Assembly: GCA_937896665.1 (NCBI GenBank)
Contig: CALBNS010000082.1
Location: 1 to 23,281 of the forward strand
DNA length: 23,281 nt
Direction: 5' to 3'
Source: an uncultured Clostridia bacterium
GTDB lineage: Bacteria; Bacillota; Clostridia; Lachnospirales; Lachnospiraceae
In this document: piece by piece, positions 7,545 to 15,637 of the stretch
Layout of the letters: the number at the start of each line of letters is the position of its first letter
How positions within the stretch are numbered: position 1 is the first letter of the stretch
Notes under the pieces: generated by a model
Databases searched by the model: none
Told to the model about the DNA's origin: nothing
Seen by the model: the letters and a program-made list of their open reading frames with translations, nothing else
Translations under genes and position numbers: made by a program

Positions 7545-7805
7545 TTACATCTCAATGTCAACATCCTCTAACAATTCCTCAAACACCTTCAGAACAGCAG
7601 ACAATTCGACGTCATCTTCGACTATCTCATATACGCTCTCCCTGTCTTCAGCTCTGCTGGTATCTTTTAAAATAAGGCATTCAGCCTCTTCTTCATCCGA
7701 ATCCGTCACTAAAATATAGGAATTCCCGTTTATTCTGGTCTGTTCCAGCACAAAAAATTCAGTTTCTTCGTTCGTGTCACCAAATACAAATTTAACTTTC
7801 TCCAT
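7545..7805 (-). CDS. yrzB: DUF1292 protein (YrzB family)
   Basis: A small acidic protein of 86 aa containing one DUF1292 domain: FVFGDTNEETEFFVLEQTRI, then a strand-rich core NGNSYILVTD and an acidic C-terminus. Its molecular function is not known. It is recognised by domain and by the conserved order ireB-ruvX-yrzB, as in Bacillus. The ATG at 7805 has an AAGGAG site and lies 9 nt after the ruvX stop, so it is co-transcribed. Confidence 0.9.
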   Translation of the reverse strand: MEKVKFVFGDTNEETEFFVLEQTRINGNSYILVTDSDEEEAECLILKDTSRAEDRESVYEIVEDDVELSAVLKVFEELLEDVDIEM

Positions 7806-7814
7806 ACAATCTCC

Positions 7815-8252
7815 TTATGAATCATTACGTTTCATGTATACTGAATCAAGATACCCCTGTAATATAATTACAGCAGCTATCTTGTCCACATACTTTTTCC
7901 TGTCCTCGCGTCTCACATTACTCTCCATTAGTGTCCGTTCCGCTTCTACAGTTGTTAAACGCTCGTCCCACATAATCACCGGAAGTCCTGTACGTCGTTC
8001 CAGCATTGCTTTCAATTCCAAAGACTTTTCCGCACGCTCCCCAATTGTATTGTTCATATGTTTCGGAAAACCAAGCACAATCTCTTCTACCTCGTATTCT
8101 TTTACCAACGCTTCAATACGAGCCAGTGTCTGACGCAGCTTATTCTCCTCTTTTCGATGAATCGTTTCAATACCTTGAGCCGTCACTCCCAATGGGTCAC
8201 TGATTGCCACACCCATCGTCTTAGAGCCGTAATCTAATCCCATCACTCTCAT
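7815..8252 (-). CDS. ruvX: Putative pre-16S rRNA nuclease / Holliday junction resolvase-fold RuvX (YqgF)
   Basis: A 145-aa RNase H-fold protein of the YqgF family, implicated in maturation of the 16S rRNA 5' end and historically called a Holliday junction resolvase. I chose the ATG at 8252 (MRVMGLDYGSKTMGVA), which starts 4 nt after the ireB stop; an upstream in-frame start at 8279 would overlap ireB. Motifs are LDYGSKTMGVAISDP (catalytic D7), GFPKHMNNTIG (61-71), WDERLTT (95-101) and VDKIAAVIILQGYLD (D123). All acidic catalytic residues are present. It is the middle gene of the ireB-ruvX-yrzB operon. Confidence 0.95.
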   Translation of the reverse strand: MRVMGLDYGSKTMGVAISDPLGVTAQGIETIHRKEENKLRQTLARIEALVKEYEVEEIVLGFPKHMNNTIGERAEKSLELKAMLERRTGLPVIMWDERLTTVEAERTLMESNVRREDRKKYVDKIAAVIILQGYLDSVYMKRNDS

Positions 8253-8256
8253 AATA

Positions 8257-8520
8257 TTATTCCCATGAATGATGCTCAATATACGACTTTAACATCTCTT
8301 CCACCAATTCATCACGCTCCATCTTCATAATAAGGTTTCTCGCACCATTATGACTTGTAATGTAAATCGGATCACCTGACATAATGTATCCTACAATTTG
8401 ACTTACTGGGTCATAGCCTTTTTCCCGCAGAGCCTCATACACAATTTCAAGGATATCTTTTGCCTGAATTTGTGGTGCGCTCTCTACTTGAAAAAATTGT
8501 GTGTTCGTTAATTTGTTCAT
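8257..8520 (-). CDS. ireB: IreB family regulatory phosphoprotein (YrzL, DUF965)
   Basis: An 87-aa protein with the family signature QAKDILEIVYEALREKGYDP (19-38), then VSQIVGYIMSGDPIYITSHN and ARNLI. In Enterococcus faecalis IreB is a substrate of the Ser/Thr kinase IreK and affects cephalosporin resistance. Two N-terminal threonines (T5, T7) in NKLTNTQFF are possible phosphorylation positions by analogy. The ATG at 8520 has an AAAGGA site. It is the first gene of the operon with ruvX and yrzB, behind a candidate promoter at 8550-8578. Confidence 0.93.
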   Translation of the reverse strand: MNKLTNTQFFQVESAPQIQAKDILEIVYEALREKGYDPVSQIVGYIMSGDPIYITSHNGARNLIMKMERDELVEEMLKSYIEHHSWE

Positions 8521-8549
8521 CTGCTCACGTCCTTTACTTTTTCTCCCTT

Positions 8550-8578
8550 ATTTTAATATAATTTTCCATTAAATTCAA
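8550..8578 (-). promoter_or_regulatory. Candidate promoter of ireB-ruvX-yrzB(-rnj)
   Basis: On the minus strand TTGAAT (8578-8573), a 17-nt spacer and TAAAAT (8555-8550) lie in the 54-nt gap between mtaB and ireB. The -35 box overlaps the mtaB stop codon. The gap is AT-rich, so a chance match is possible. Confidence 0.5.
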
Positions 8579-9867
8579 TGAATAATTTGTACCTGTTCAT
8601 CAATTTCAACAATTAAACGTTGATTCTGTAAATTTTCGTCTGTTTGTAGTGCAATTTTCACATATTCTTTGGTGTGCCCCACTTGATAAATCTTTCCATC
8701 GCGCTCTATCTTTTCCTCCATCAGCACTTCAACTTCCGTTCCAATAAGACGTTCTTCATATTTTTCCCGTTTTACCCGGTCTAATTCCAAAAGCTCATTA
8801 CTTCGTATTGTTTTAATCTGCTCCGGAATTTGGTTTTCCATCACTGCTGCTTTCGTACCCTCGCGTTTCGAATATTTAAAAATATGTGTCTCATAAAAAT
8901 CAATACTGTCTACAAATGCTTTTGACTCTTTAAATTCTTCTTCTGTCTCTCCCGGAAATCCCACTATAACATCCGTTGTTAAAGCAGGATTCTTAAAATA
9001 CTTACGAAGCAGCTGGCATTTTTCATAGTATTCTTCTGCCGTGTATCTCCGGTTCATTCTGCTAAGCGTCGCATTACAGCCACTCTGCAGGGAAAGATGA
9101 AAATGTGGACACATCTTTTCTAATCCGGCAATTGTTTTTACAAACTCCTCCGTGATAATTCTCGGTTCTAAGGAGCCAAGACGAATTCTCGTAATCCCTT
9201 CAACTTCATGAACAGCTAAAATCAAAGAAAGTAAATCTTCGTCTTCCAAATCCACTCCATATGAGCTTAAGTGAATCCCTGTCAATACCACTTCCTGATA
9301 GCCATTTGCCGCTAATTCCTTTACTTCTGAAATCACATCTTCCTTTGCCCTGCTTCGCACACGTCCTCTCGCAAACGGAATAATGCAGTATGTGCAGAAT
9401 TGATTACAGCCGTCTTGCACTTTAATATAAGCTCTTGTATGCTCTGCTGTCTTGCCAAGATGCATTTCCTCATATTCTTTTGTATGGTTAATATCAATAA
9501 CAGCTTTCTTAACTGTTTCTTTCCCAGCCTCGTATTCTTTCAGAATTTCGATTAAATCACATTTCTTATTATTGCCGATAATAATATCAATACAATCATC
9601 AACCTCCCCTGATTTTTCTTTTGCCTGTACATAACAACCTGCCGCAACTACAATTGCCTGCGGGTTCATCTTTTTGGCACGATGAAGCATCTGGCGTGAT
9701 TTTCTGTCTGCCATATTGGTCACTGTACAAGTATTAATAATATATATGTCAGCCCCCTCTTTAAAAGGCACAATTTCATATCCATTCTTTTCTAATAATT
9801 CCTGCATCGCTTCTGTCTCATATGCATTCACTTTGCAGCCTAGATTATGTAATGCTACTTTTTTCAC
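8575..9867 (-). CDS. mtaB: tRNA (t6A37) methylthiotransferase MtaB
   Basis: Radical SAM enzyme that converts t6A37 to ms2t6A in ANN-reading tRNAs, using two [4Fe-4S] clusters. It is 430 aa from GTG 9867 (KKVALHNLGCKVNAYE), chosen because AAAGGA lies 9 nt upstream; the in-frame TTG at 9885 has no such site. The N-terminal MTTase domain carries C11, C47 and C78. The radical SAM motif CNQFCTYC gives C154, C158 and C161, followed by IIPFARGRVRSR. Further family motifs are LTGIHLSSYG and VGFPGETEEEF. A TRAM-like RNA-binding segment ends the protein (about 360-430). It differs from MiaB and RimO in these spacings. Confidence 0.95.
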   Translation of the reverse strand: MKKVALHNLGCKVNAYETEAMQELLEKNGYEIVPFKEGADIYIINTCTVTNMADRKSRQMLHRAKKMNPQAIVVAAGCYVQAKEKSGEVDDCIDIIIGNNKKCDLIEILKEYEAGKETVKKAVIDINHTKEYEEMHLGKTAEHTRAYIKVQDGCNQFCTYCIIPFARGRVRSRAKEDVISEVKELAANGYQEVVLTGIHLSSYGVDLEDEDLLSLILAVHEVEGITRIRLGSLEPRIITEEFVKTIAGLEKMCPHFHLSLQSGCNATLSRMNRRYTAEEYYEKCQLLRKYFKNPALTTDVIVGFPGETEEEFKESKAFVDSIDFYETHIFKYSKREGTKAAVMENQIPEQIKTIRSNELLELDRVKREKYEERLIGTEVEVLMEEKIERDGKIYQVGHTKEYVKIALQTDENLQNQRLIVEIDEQVQIIH

Positions 9868-9912
9868 AGTTGATTTTCCTTTCAATTTTTAATGTGTATT
9901 GCTATTTGTTCC

Positions 9913-9972
9913 TTGACTTTTTCTTCCATACACCTTAAGATATTTATAAACAAAACAGTAAACTCAAGGAGG
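9913..9972 (+). promoter_or_regulatory. Promoter and ribosome binding site of the HPr-like gene
   Basis: TTGACT (9913-9918), a 17-nt spacer and TAAGAT (9936-9941), then AAGGAGG (9966-9972) 8 nt before the ATG. It lies in the divergent gap to mtaB. Confidence 0.8.
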
Positions 9973-9980
9973 ACTATACA

Positions 9981-10214
9981 ATGAAAACAGTGGATATTTC
10001 TTTAAATTCAATCGATAGAGTAAAATCTTTCGTAAACGACATCAGCAAATTTGATTTTGATTTTGACTTAGTATCTGGAAGATACGTGATTGATGCGAAA
10101 TCCATCATGGGTATTTTCAGTTTAGACTTATCAAAACCAATTTCTTTAAATATTCACGCTGACGGTGTCAACTTAGATAACATTATGGAAGTTCTTTCTA
10201 AATATATGGTATAA
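9981..10214 (+). CDS. HPr-like protein lacking the active-site histidine
   Basis: A 77-aa protein, slightly short for HPr (about 85-88). It aligns over the whole fold: an N-terminal strand KTVDISLNS, helix RVKSFVNDISKF, a strand region, then the regulatory-serine loop AKSIMGIFSLDLSKPI and the final helix LDNIMEVLSKYMV. The usual HARPA segment with the PEP-phosphorylated histidine is replaced by NSIDRVKSF, so it cannot carry out PTS phosphotransfer. The serine corresponding to Ser46 (in KSIMG) remains, as in Crh, which works with CcpA. A regulatory role is therefore inferred, not shown. It is monocistronic with its own promoter, between divergent mtaB and convergent thiI. Confidence 0.75.
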   Translation: MKTVDISLNSIDRVKSFVNDISKFDFDFDLVSGRYVIDAKSIMGIFSLDLSKPISLNIHADGVNLDNIMEVLSKYMV

Positions 10215-10226
10215 AAAGATTTTTTG

Positions 10227-10254
10227 AAGGAGAATCGCACAGGCGATTCTCCTT
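10227..10254 (+). terminator. Stem-loop between the convergent HPr-like gene and thiI
   Basis: A perfect 12-bp stem (10227-10238 / 10243-10254) with loop ACAG. Downstream T-runs are imperfect on both strands (TTATGGTTTT on plus, CAAAAAATCTTTTT on minus), so it may be a weak bidirectional terminator. The thiI stop codon overlaps its edge. Confidence 0.65.
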
Positions 10255-11438
10255 TATGGTTTTACAACAATCGTTTCTACTGAGTTTAACGCTTCATCAA
10301 ACAATTCGTCAATCTTTTCTGCAAGTTTTTCCTCGGAACGTCTGATAATATTGATATTCGGTTTTGTAACCGGATGTTTTGCAACAAAAATAGTACAGCA
10401 GTCTTCAAATGGAAGAATAGAAGTCTCAAATGTGTTAATCTTTTCTGCAATCTCAACAATTTCCTGCTTATCGAATCCAATCACCGGACGATATACCGGA
10501 AGCGTACATACATCATTCGTAGCTGCAAGACTCTGCATAGTCTGACTCGCAACTTGTCCGATACTTTCTCCTGTAATCAATCCCAGACAGCCACTTTCCT
10601 TTGCAAAATGTTCTGCAATTTTCATCATATATCTTCTCATAATGATGGTCAGCTCATCATGTGGGCATTTATCATAAATATATAATTGAATATCTGTAAA
10701 GTTTACAATATTCAACTTAATTGGGCCTGAGTATTTTGCAACTAATTTTGCCAGATCAATTACTTTCTGTTTTGCACGGTCACTTGTATACGGCGGAGCA
10801 TGGAAATAAGTTGCCTCTAACTGTACACCTCGTTTCGCAACCAGATACCCTGCAACAGGACTGTCAATTCCGCCTGACAATAACAGCATGGCTTTTCCAT
10901 TTGTTCCAACAGGCATTCCTCCAGGTCCCGGAATAATCTCTGAATAGATATAAATCTTTTCACGAACTTCTACATGCAGCATAATCTCAGGCTTATGCAC
11001 ATCTACACGAATCTCAGGAAAGGCTTCTAAAATAGCTTCCCCCAAATCACAATTGATCTCCATGGAATTTTTCGGATAACTCTTCTTTCCACGTCTCGCT
11101 TCTACTTTGAATGTCGTATTCTTATCAGGATACATTTGATCCATATAATCTACGACTACTTTTTTCAGTGCCTCAAAACCTTCATCCTCTACATGAACAA
11201 CCGGACAGATTCCAACAATACCAAAAACTCTCTTTAGTGCTTCCACAGTTTCCTCATAATCATAGTCGCCTTCACAATCTACATAGATTCTGCCCTGCGC
11301 TTTATGAACGCAAAACTCTCCATCTACATCTTTTAATGAAAATCGAATCTGCCTTATCAATGCATCTTCAAACAGATAGCGATTTTTTCCCTTAATTCCT
11401 ATTTCTCCATATTTAATTAAAAAAGCATGAAACATCAT
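10254..11438 (-). CDS. thiI: tRNA 4-thiouridine sulfurtransferase ThiI
   Basis: Adenylates U8 of tRNA and inserts sulfur to give s4U; in some bacteria it also supplies sulfur for thiazole synthesis. It is 394 aa from ATG 11438 (MMFHAFLIKYGEIGIKGKN), placed behind GAGAGGG. The N-terminal ferredoxin-like and THUMP domains span about 1-165 and the PP-loop SGGIDSP is at 188-194. The C-terminal rhodanese domain of E. coli ThiI is absent, as in Bacillus subtilis ThiI (about 400 aa), where the dedicated desulfurase NifZ delivers sulfur directly. The desulfurase gene 31 nt upstream fits that arrangement. A Cys pair in FEDCCTIF may take part in sulfur transfer. Confidence 0.94.
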   Translation of the reverse strand: MMFHAFLIKYGEIGIKGKNRYLFEDALIRQIRFSLKDVDGEFCVHKAQGRIYVDCEGDYDYEETVEALKRVFGIVGICPVVHVEDEGFEALKKVVVDYMDQMYPDKNTTFKVEARRGKKSYPKNSMEINCDLGEAILEAFPEIRVDVHKPEIMLHVEVREKIYIYSEIIPGPGGMPVGTNGKAMLLLSGGIDSPVAGYLVAKRGVQLEATYFHAPPYTSDRAKQKVIDLAKLVAKYSGPIKLNIVNFTDIQLYIYDKCPHDELTIIMRRYMMKIAEHFAKESGCLGLITGESIGQVASQTMQSLAATNDVCTLPVYRPVIGFDKQEIVEIAEKINTFETSILPFEDCCTIFVAKHPVTKPNINIIRRSEEKLAEKIDELFDEALNSVETIVVKP

Positions 11439-11469
11439 TGGTTTATTTCCCTCTCTTATCTTTTCACTC

Positions 11470-12627
11470 TTAGTGTCTTCTATATCTCCTAAGCATCGGT
11501 ACACAATTATATAATGTTTCCAATGTATAGTCAATTTCCTCTTTTGTGGTAAACTCAGAAAAACTGAAGCGGATAGTCGAATCCAAATATTCTCTCGCCG
11601 CACCAATTCCCTTCAGCACCCCGCTGACTGCAGGATGATTCGAGGCGCATGCCGAACCAGAAGACACATAAATCCCTTTATCTTCCAAGGTGTGCAAAAG
11701 AACCTCACTTCGAATACCTGCAAACCCTACACTGACAATGTGCGGTGCACTCCACTCATCTGTTCGTCCGTGAATCAGTGTATAAGGAATCTTAGAAATT
11801 CCTTCGATAAAATAATTCTTCAAATCACGCATCTTCTCTGTTTTCTGTTCTAAATCTGTATATATCTCATTCGCTGCAAGCCCTAACCCGGCAATTCCCG
11901 GAACATTTTCTGTGCCCGAGCGCACATTTTTCTGCTGTTCCCCACCGAACACAATCGGTTTAATCTTCACTCTTTCATGAACATAGAGCGCACCGATACC
12001 TTTCGGTCCGTGAATCTTATGGCCACTGACTGACAGCATATCTACACCGATACGTTTCGGATAAATACGGTATTTTCCAAATCCCTGCACTGCATCCACA
12101 TGGAACAAGATATTGCGGTTATATTTTTTTATTATTCGTGCAGCTTCTTCAATAGGCTGTACAGAACCGATTTCATTATTCAGATACATAATTGATACTA
12201 AGATCGTATCTTCGCACAATGCGTCTTGTAATGCCTTTAAAGAAACCCGTCCGTCCTTATCTACCGGAAGATATGTCACCCGGAACCCTTCCTCCTGCTC
12301 CAAATACTGCATTGTATTCAAAATCGCAGGATGTTCAATCGAACTTGTAATCAGATGTTTTCCTGAACGGTGATTTGCTCTGGCTGCGCCAATCAGTGCC
12401 AGATTATCACTCTCTGTTCCGCCAGAAGTAAAATAGATTTCCTTTTCCTCAACCTTCAACAACTTTGCAATAGTCTCTTTTGAAGTTTTTACATACCTTT
12501 CCGCTTCGACTCCTTTTCGATGCATGGAAGACGGATTTCCATAATCTTCGCACATCACTTTTCCTACCAATTCTTTTACGCACTCATAACACCTTGTAGT
12601 CGCAGAATTGTCCAAATATATTTCCAT
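11470..12627 (-). CDS. Cysteine desulfurase (NifS/IscS family), ThiI partner
   Basis: PLP enzyme that removes sulfur from cysteine as an enzyme-bound persulfide. It is 385 aa from ATG 12627 (MEIYLDNSATT) with AGGAG. The PLP-binding HVDAVQ (176-181) and lysine in SVSGHKIHGPKG (K204) are present, and the catalytic cysteine in SSGSACASN is C327. It lies directly upstream of thiI, matching B. subtilis nifZ-thiI, so it most likely feeds sulfur to s4U synthesis. No Fe-S scaffold gene is adjacent, which argues against a main role in cluster assembly. Confidence 0.93.
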   Translation of the reverse strand: MEIYLDNSATTRCYECVKELVGKVMCEDYGNPSSMHRKGVEAERYVKTSKETIAKLLKVEEKEIYFTSGGTESDNLALIGAARANHRSGKHLITSSIEHPAILNTMQYLEQEEGFRVTYLPVDKDGRVSLKALQDALCEDTILVSIMYLNNEIGSVQPIEEAARIIKKYNRNILFHVDAVQGFGKYRIYPKRIGVDMLSVSGHKIHGPKGIGALYVHERVKIKPIVFGGEQQKNVRSGTENVPGIAGLGLAANEIYTDLEQKTEKMRDLKNYFIEGISKIPYTLIHGRTDEWSAPHIVSVGFAGIRSEVLLHTLEDKGIYVSSGSACASNHPAVSGVLKGIGAAREYLDSTIRFSFSEFTTKEEIDYTLETLYNCVPMLRRYRRH

Positions 12628-12650
12628 GATATTCTCCTAATACTCTTTTA

Positions 12651-13403
12651 CTATAAATTATGTGAATCATTTTCTAAATGATACATCAAAATCGACAAAG
12701 TCGTAAGCCCGGCTGTCTCCGTGCGAAGAATCCTCTTGCCAAGTGTAATTGCTTTCACACCTTTTAAAAGTGCCTGCTCCACTTCTGTCGTCTCAAACCC
12801 GCCTTCCGGTCCGATAAAAATTCCCACAGATTGTCCCGGTTGAATTCGGGAAATGATGCGTCTTGTCTCGTCCATTCCTTCTGCAAGTTCATATGGGATC
12901 AACACCACATCAAGCTGTCTGGCATACTCCAATGCTTCCTGAAAGTTCATCACTCCGGTCACTCCTGGAATAACGTTTCTTCCTGATTGTTTTGCGCCGC
13001 CTTCTGAAATGCTATTCCAACGTTCCACTTTTTTCGCGGCCTTTTTCTCATCCAGCTTCACAACTGCCCGCTTCGTACTCACCGGAATAATTTCATAGAC
13101 ACCCAACTCCACTGCTTTCTGCACAATTAGTTCCATCTTATCACTTTTAGGAAGTCCTTGGAACAGATAAAGTTTTGACGGAAGCTCCGTGTCCACTTTT
13201 TTTTCTTCTATAATATCTACACAGACCTCATCACTGCTCATACTTTCAATCCGACACAGGTACTTACGATTATCACCATCGCTGACTTGCAGTTCCTCCC
13301 CGATTTTCATGCGAAGTACATTTTTAATGTGGTTCACATCGGAACCTTCAATATAAATTCTATTCTCCCGCACCTGCTTTGGTGTCACAAAAAAATGATG
13401 CAT
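12651..13403 (-). CDS. rsmE: 16S rRNA (uracil-1498-N3)-methyltransferase RsmE
   Basis: SPOUT-class methyltransferase modifying U1498 of 16S rRNA. It is 250 aa from ATG 13403 (MHHFFVTPKQ), behind TAGGAG, 9 nt after the prmA stop. The N-terminal PUA-like RNA-binding part includes HIKNVLRMKIGEELQVSDG. The C-terminal SPOUT knot carries KSDKMELIVQKAVELGV, SVGIFIGPEGGFETTEVE and LGKRILRTETAGLTTLSIL, which form the SAM-binding trefoil. The prmA-rsmE order is conserved in Firmicutes. Confidence 0.96.
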   Translation of the reverse strand: MHHFFVTPKQVRENRIYIEGSDVNHIKNVLRMKIGEELQVSDGDNRKYLCRIESMSSDEVCVDIIEEKKVDTELPSKLYLFQGLPKSDKMELIVQKAVELGVYEIIPVSTKRAVVKLDEKKAAKKVERWNSISEGGAKQSGRNVIPGVTGVMNFQEALEYARQLDVVLIPYELAEGMDETRRIISRIQPGQSVGIFIGPEGGFETTEVEQALLKGVKAITLGKRILRTETAGLTTLSILMYHLENDSHNL

Positions 13404-13412
13404 CTTAATCTC

Positions 13413-14366
13413 CTAATTCTTTCTTGCAGTCACAGAAACCCATTCGCCCTGATATGTCACTTCAAGCACTTCCAAGCCTGCCATCTTGACTGCATTTACA
13501 ACTGTCTCTTCTTTATCATCAATAATACCACTTGTAATATAGATACCGCCCGTCTTTAACTGACTTAAGATAACCGGCGTGAGCGGAACTAATACGTCTG
13601 CGAGAATATTTGCTACAACAATATCATACTTGTCATAGCCCACTTTATCCTGCACTTCCTTGTCATCAATAATGTTCCCAATCATGACCTCATACTGATT
13701 TCGTGGGATTCCATTCACATCCATATTTTCATAAGTCACATCAATTGCACATGGGTCTAAATCTGTTCCGACAGAATATTTTGCACCAAATTTCAATGCC
13801 AGCATTCCTAAAATGCCACTGCCACATCCCACATCTAAGATCGTTGTATCTGGTGTTACATACTTTCGAATCTGTCTGATACAAAGCTGCGTTGTCTCGT
13901 GCATACCCGTTCCAAATGCAGTACCCGGGTCGATGTGAATAATCATCTTATCTTCATCTTCCGGTTTTACTTCTTCCCATGATGGAATAATAAGCACATC
14001 ATCTACATAAAACTGATGGAAATATTGTTTCCAGTTGTTTACCCAGTCCACATCCTCTGTCTGTGACTCTTCAATCGTACATTCTCCCACGTTTGCATAG
14101 CTTCTCATCTCTTCCAGCTCTGCCCTCACATTCGAGAGAACCGTATCCTTGTCTTCATCCTCTTCCAAATAGAAACTGATATAAGCCACACCATCATCTG
14201 CCGCAATCTCAGGCAGGATATCCACAAACATCTGTGCTTTATCTGACTGTGTCATTGGAATCTTATCCTCAATCTCTATCCCTTGGATACCAAGATCCAC
14301 CAGCATGCTGCTGACAATATCTTCACTTTCTGTTGTTGTCTTTAATCTAAATTTATTCCATTTCAT
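13413..14366 (-). CDS. prmA: Ribosomal protein L11 methyltransferase PrmA
   Basis: Trimethylates lysines and the N-terminus of ribosomal protein L11. It is 317 aa from ATG 14366 (MKWNKFRLKTTTESEDIV), behind GAGGA. An N-terminal substrate-binding domain (about 1-100) is followed by a linker with DWVNNWKQYFHQFYV. The Rossmann methyltransferase domain has IDPGTAFGTGMHETT (145-159), motif I LDVGCGSGILGMLAL (177-191) and VANILADVLVPL. Full length. It is tightly coupled to rsmE downstream. Confidence 0.96.
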   Translation of the reverse strand: MKWNKFRLKTTTESEDIVSSMLVDLGIQGIEIEDKIPMTQSDKAQMFVDILPEIAADDGVAYISFYLEEDEDKDTVLSNVRAELEEMRSYANVGECTIEESQTEDVDWVNNWKQYFHQFYVDDVLIIPSWEEVKPEDEDKMIIHIDPGTAFGTGMHETTQLCIRQIRKYVTPDTTILDVGCGSGILGMLALKFGAKYSVGTDLDPCAIDVTYENMDVNGIPRNQYEVMIGNIIDDKEVQDKVGYDKYDIVVANILADVLVPLTPVILSQLKTGGIYITSGIIDDKEETVVNAVKMAGLEVLEVTYQGEWVSVTARKN

Positions 14367-14425
14367 AATTTATTTTCCTCACATTCAATTTTTCAAAGTA
14401 TAACAAATATCGCTAAAAAACGCAA

Positions 14426-15610
14426 TCAATGTCCATGCCATTCATAAAGCAGTATTTCCAATAATTGTTTCTCCTGAAAAATTGTATTTTTTTCAAACAT
14501 TTTCTCTAAACGGAGCAGATTCACATCGGAATGCTCTATTTCCCTTGAAAAGCGATGTGCTATATCAACAAAATCTTCAAAATTAAACTTTTCCCCTTTT
14601 TCAATCCATACGGATAATGCCAATTCTTTTATTAGAAGCGTACTTACGACCGCTGTCTGCATTTTCCCAATAACATTGCCGTCATATACAGCGCCACAAT
14701 AATATGTAAACAAAAAGTACACCATCAGCTGTTCCAACCAGCCTGACCATACATCATAATTCCCACTTTCTGTCCCCACCACATATTGAAATTGAGCTCG
14801 CTGCTTCTCATAAGTACTCTGCCCTTCACTCCAAAGCATGCGTTCTGCCTTCTTCACATAGTCCGGCCAGTCCTTTTTAAGCACTTCCAGCTTCGAAAAA
14901 CTTCGGAACATTTTTCGCATTCTCTGTCCATATTCATGCTCCCCAATCCGGTGTATGGATGCCTCCTTCTGAAATTCGAGTACCATCTCTCTGTTACCCA
15001 AATTTTCTAACAGATCGTCAATCTTAAACAATTCTCTTCTATCGATAGCACCCTGTATCTCTGCTGCCAGCTTTAAAACCATTCCCATACGCACTACAAT
15101 GTCAAACTCCCTGTTCTGCAGAAGTTTTATCATTGCCTCTCTGGAGTCCATCAGCTTTGTAAACAGCATAAAATCAAACTCTTCATATTCTTCGTCTTCC
15201 ACGTCATCATGAAATGTGACAAATTGTACCGGTTCCTCACACCCCAAAATAATCTTGGCCGCTTCGATACAAGAAAGTGAAAGAGTAGCTTCACGCACAC
15301 CCTCATATTCCTCTAAATGTCTTGGATAATTCTTGCAAGTATCGCAGAGCATGTCCTCGCCTGCCTCAATATGCAAATCACAGAGATTATCCTCATTTAG
15401 GAAGGCACAGCGTCCTTCATATTGGCAAAATGAGTGTTCCTCCCAGTTAATTGAATTGTGTAAACGATTTCCAAATGCTCCTTCTAATTCTTTATATTTT
15501 TCTAATGATTCTTCATCAATCATAATTGCCCATCCCGCACAGCATGTGTCTGTGCATTCTGCTGCAACACATTTGAAATTTTCAAAATAATGCGGCATCG
15601 TATACTCCAT
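14426..15610 (-). CDS. FliB-like (flagellin lysine-N-methylase family) protein
   Basis: A 394-aa protein with the FliB-family cysteine pattern at the N-terminus: MPHYFENFKCVAAECTDTCC (C14, C20, C24-C25 region), then CAFLNEDNLCDLH and MLCDTCKNYPR, a set of cysteines expected to hold an Fe-S cluster. In Salmonella FliB methylates flagellin lysines. No flagellar gene is in the window, and members of this family are common in Clostridia outside flagellar loci, so the substrate here is unknown. The ATG at 15610 has GGAGGG. It lies 27 nt after the radical SAM gene and 59 nt before prmA. Confidence 0.75.
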   Translation of the reverse strand: MEYTMPHYFENFKCVAAECTDTCCAGWAIMIDEESLEKYKELEGAFGNRLHNSINWEEHSFCQYEGRCAFLNEDNLCDLHIEAGEDMLCDTCKNYPRHLEEYEGVREATLSLSCIEAAKIILGCEEPVQFVTFHDDVEDEEYEEFDFMLFTKLMDSREAMIKLLQNREFDIVVRMGMVLKLAAEIQGAIDRRELFKIDDLLENLGNREMVLEFQKEASIHRIGEHEYGQRMRKMFRSFSKLEVLKKDWPDYVKKAERMLWSEGQSTYEKQRAQFQYVVGTESGNYDVWSGWLEQLMVYFLFTYYCGAVYDGNVIGKMQTAVVSTLLIKELALSVWIEKGEKFNFEDFVDIAHRFSREIEHSDVNLLRLEKMFEKNTIFQEKQLLEILLYEWHGH

Positions 15611-15637
15611 AATAATCCCTCCATCGTTATACTACTA

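Noticed and set aside
11439..11606. 56-residue N-terminal extension of ThiI
   Set aside because: It would overlap the cysteine desulfurase gene; the ATG at 11438 has a ribosome binding site and begins the normal family N-terminus.
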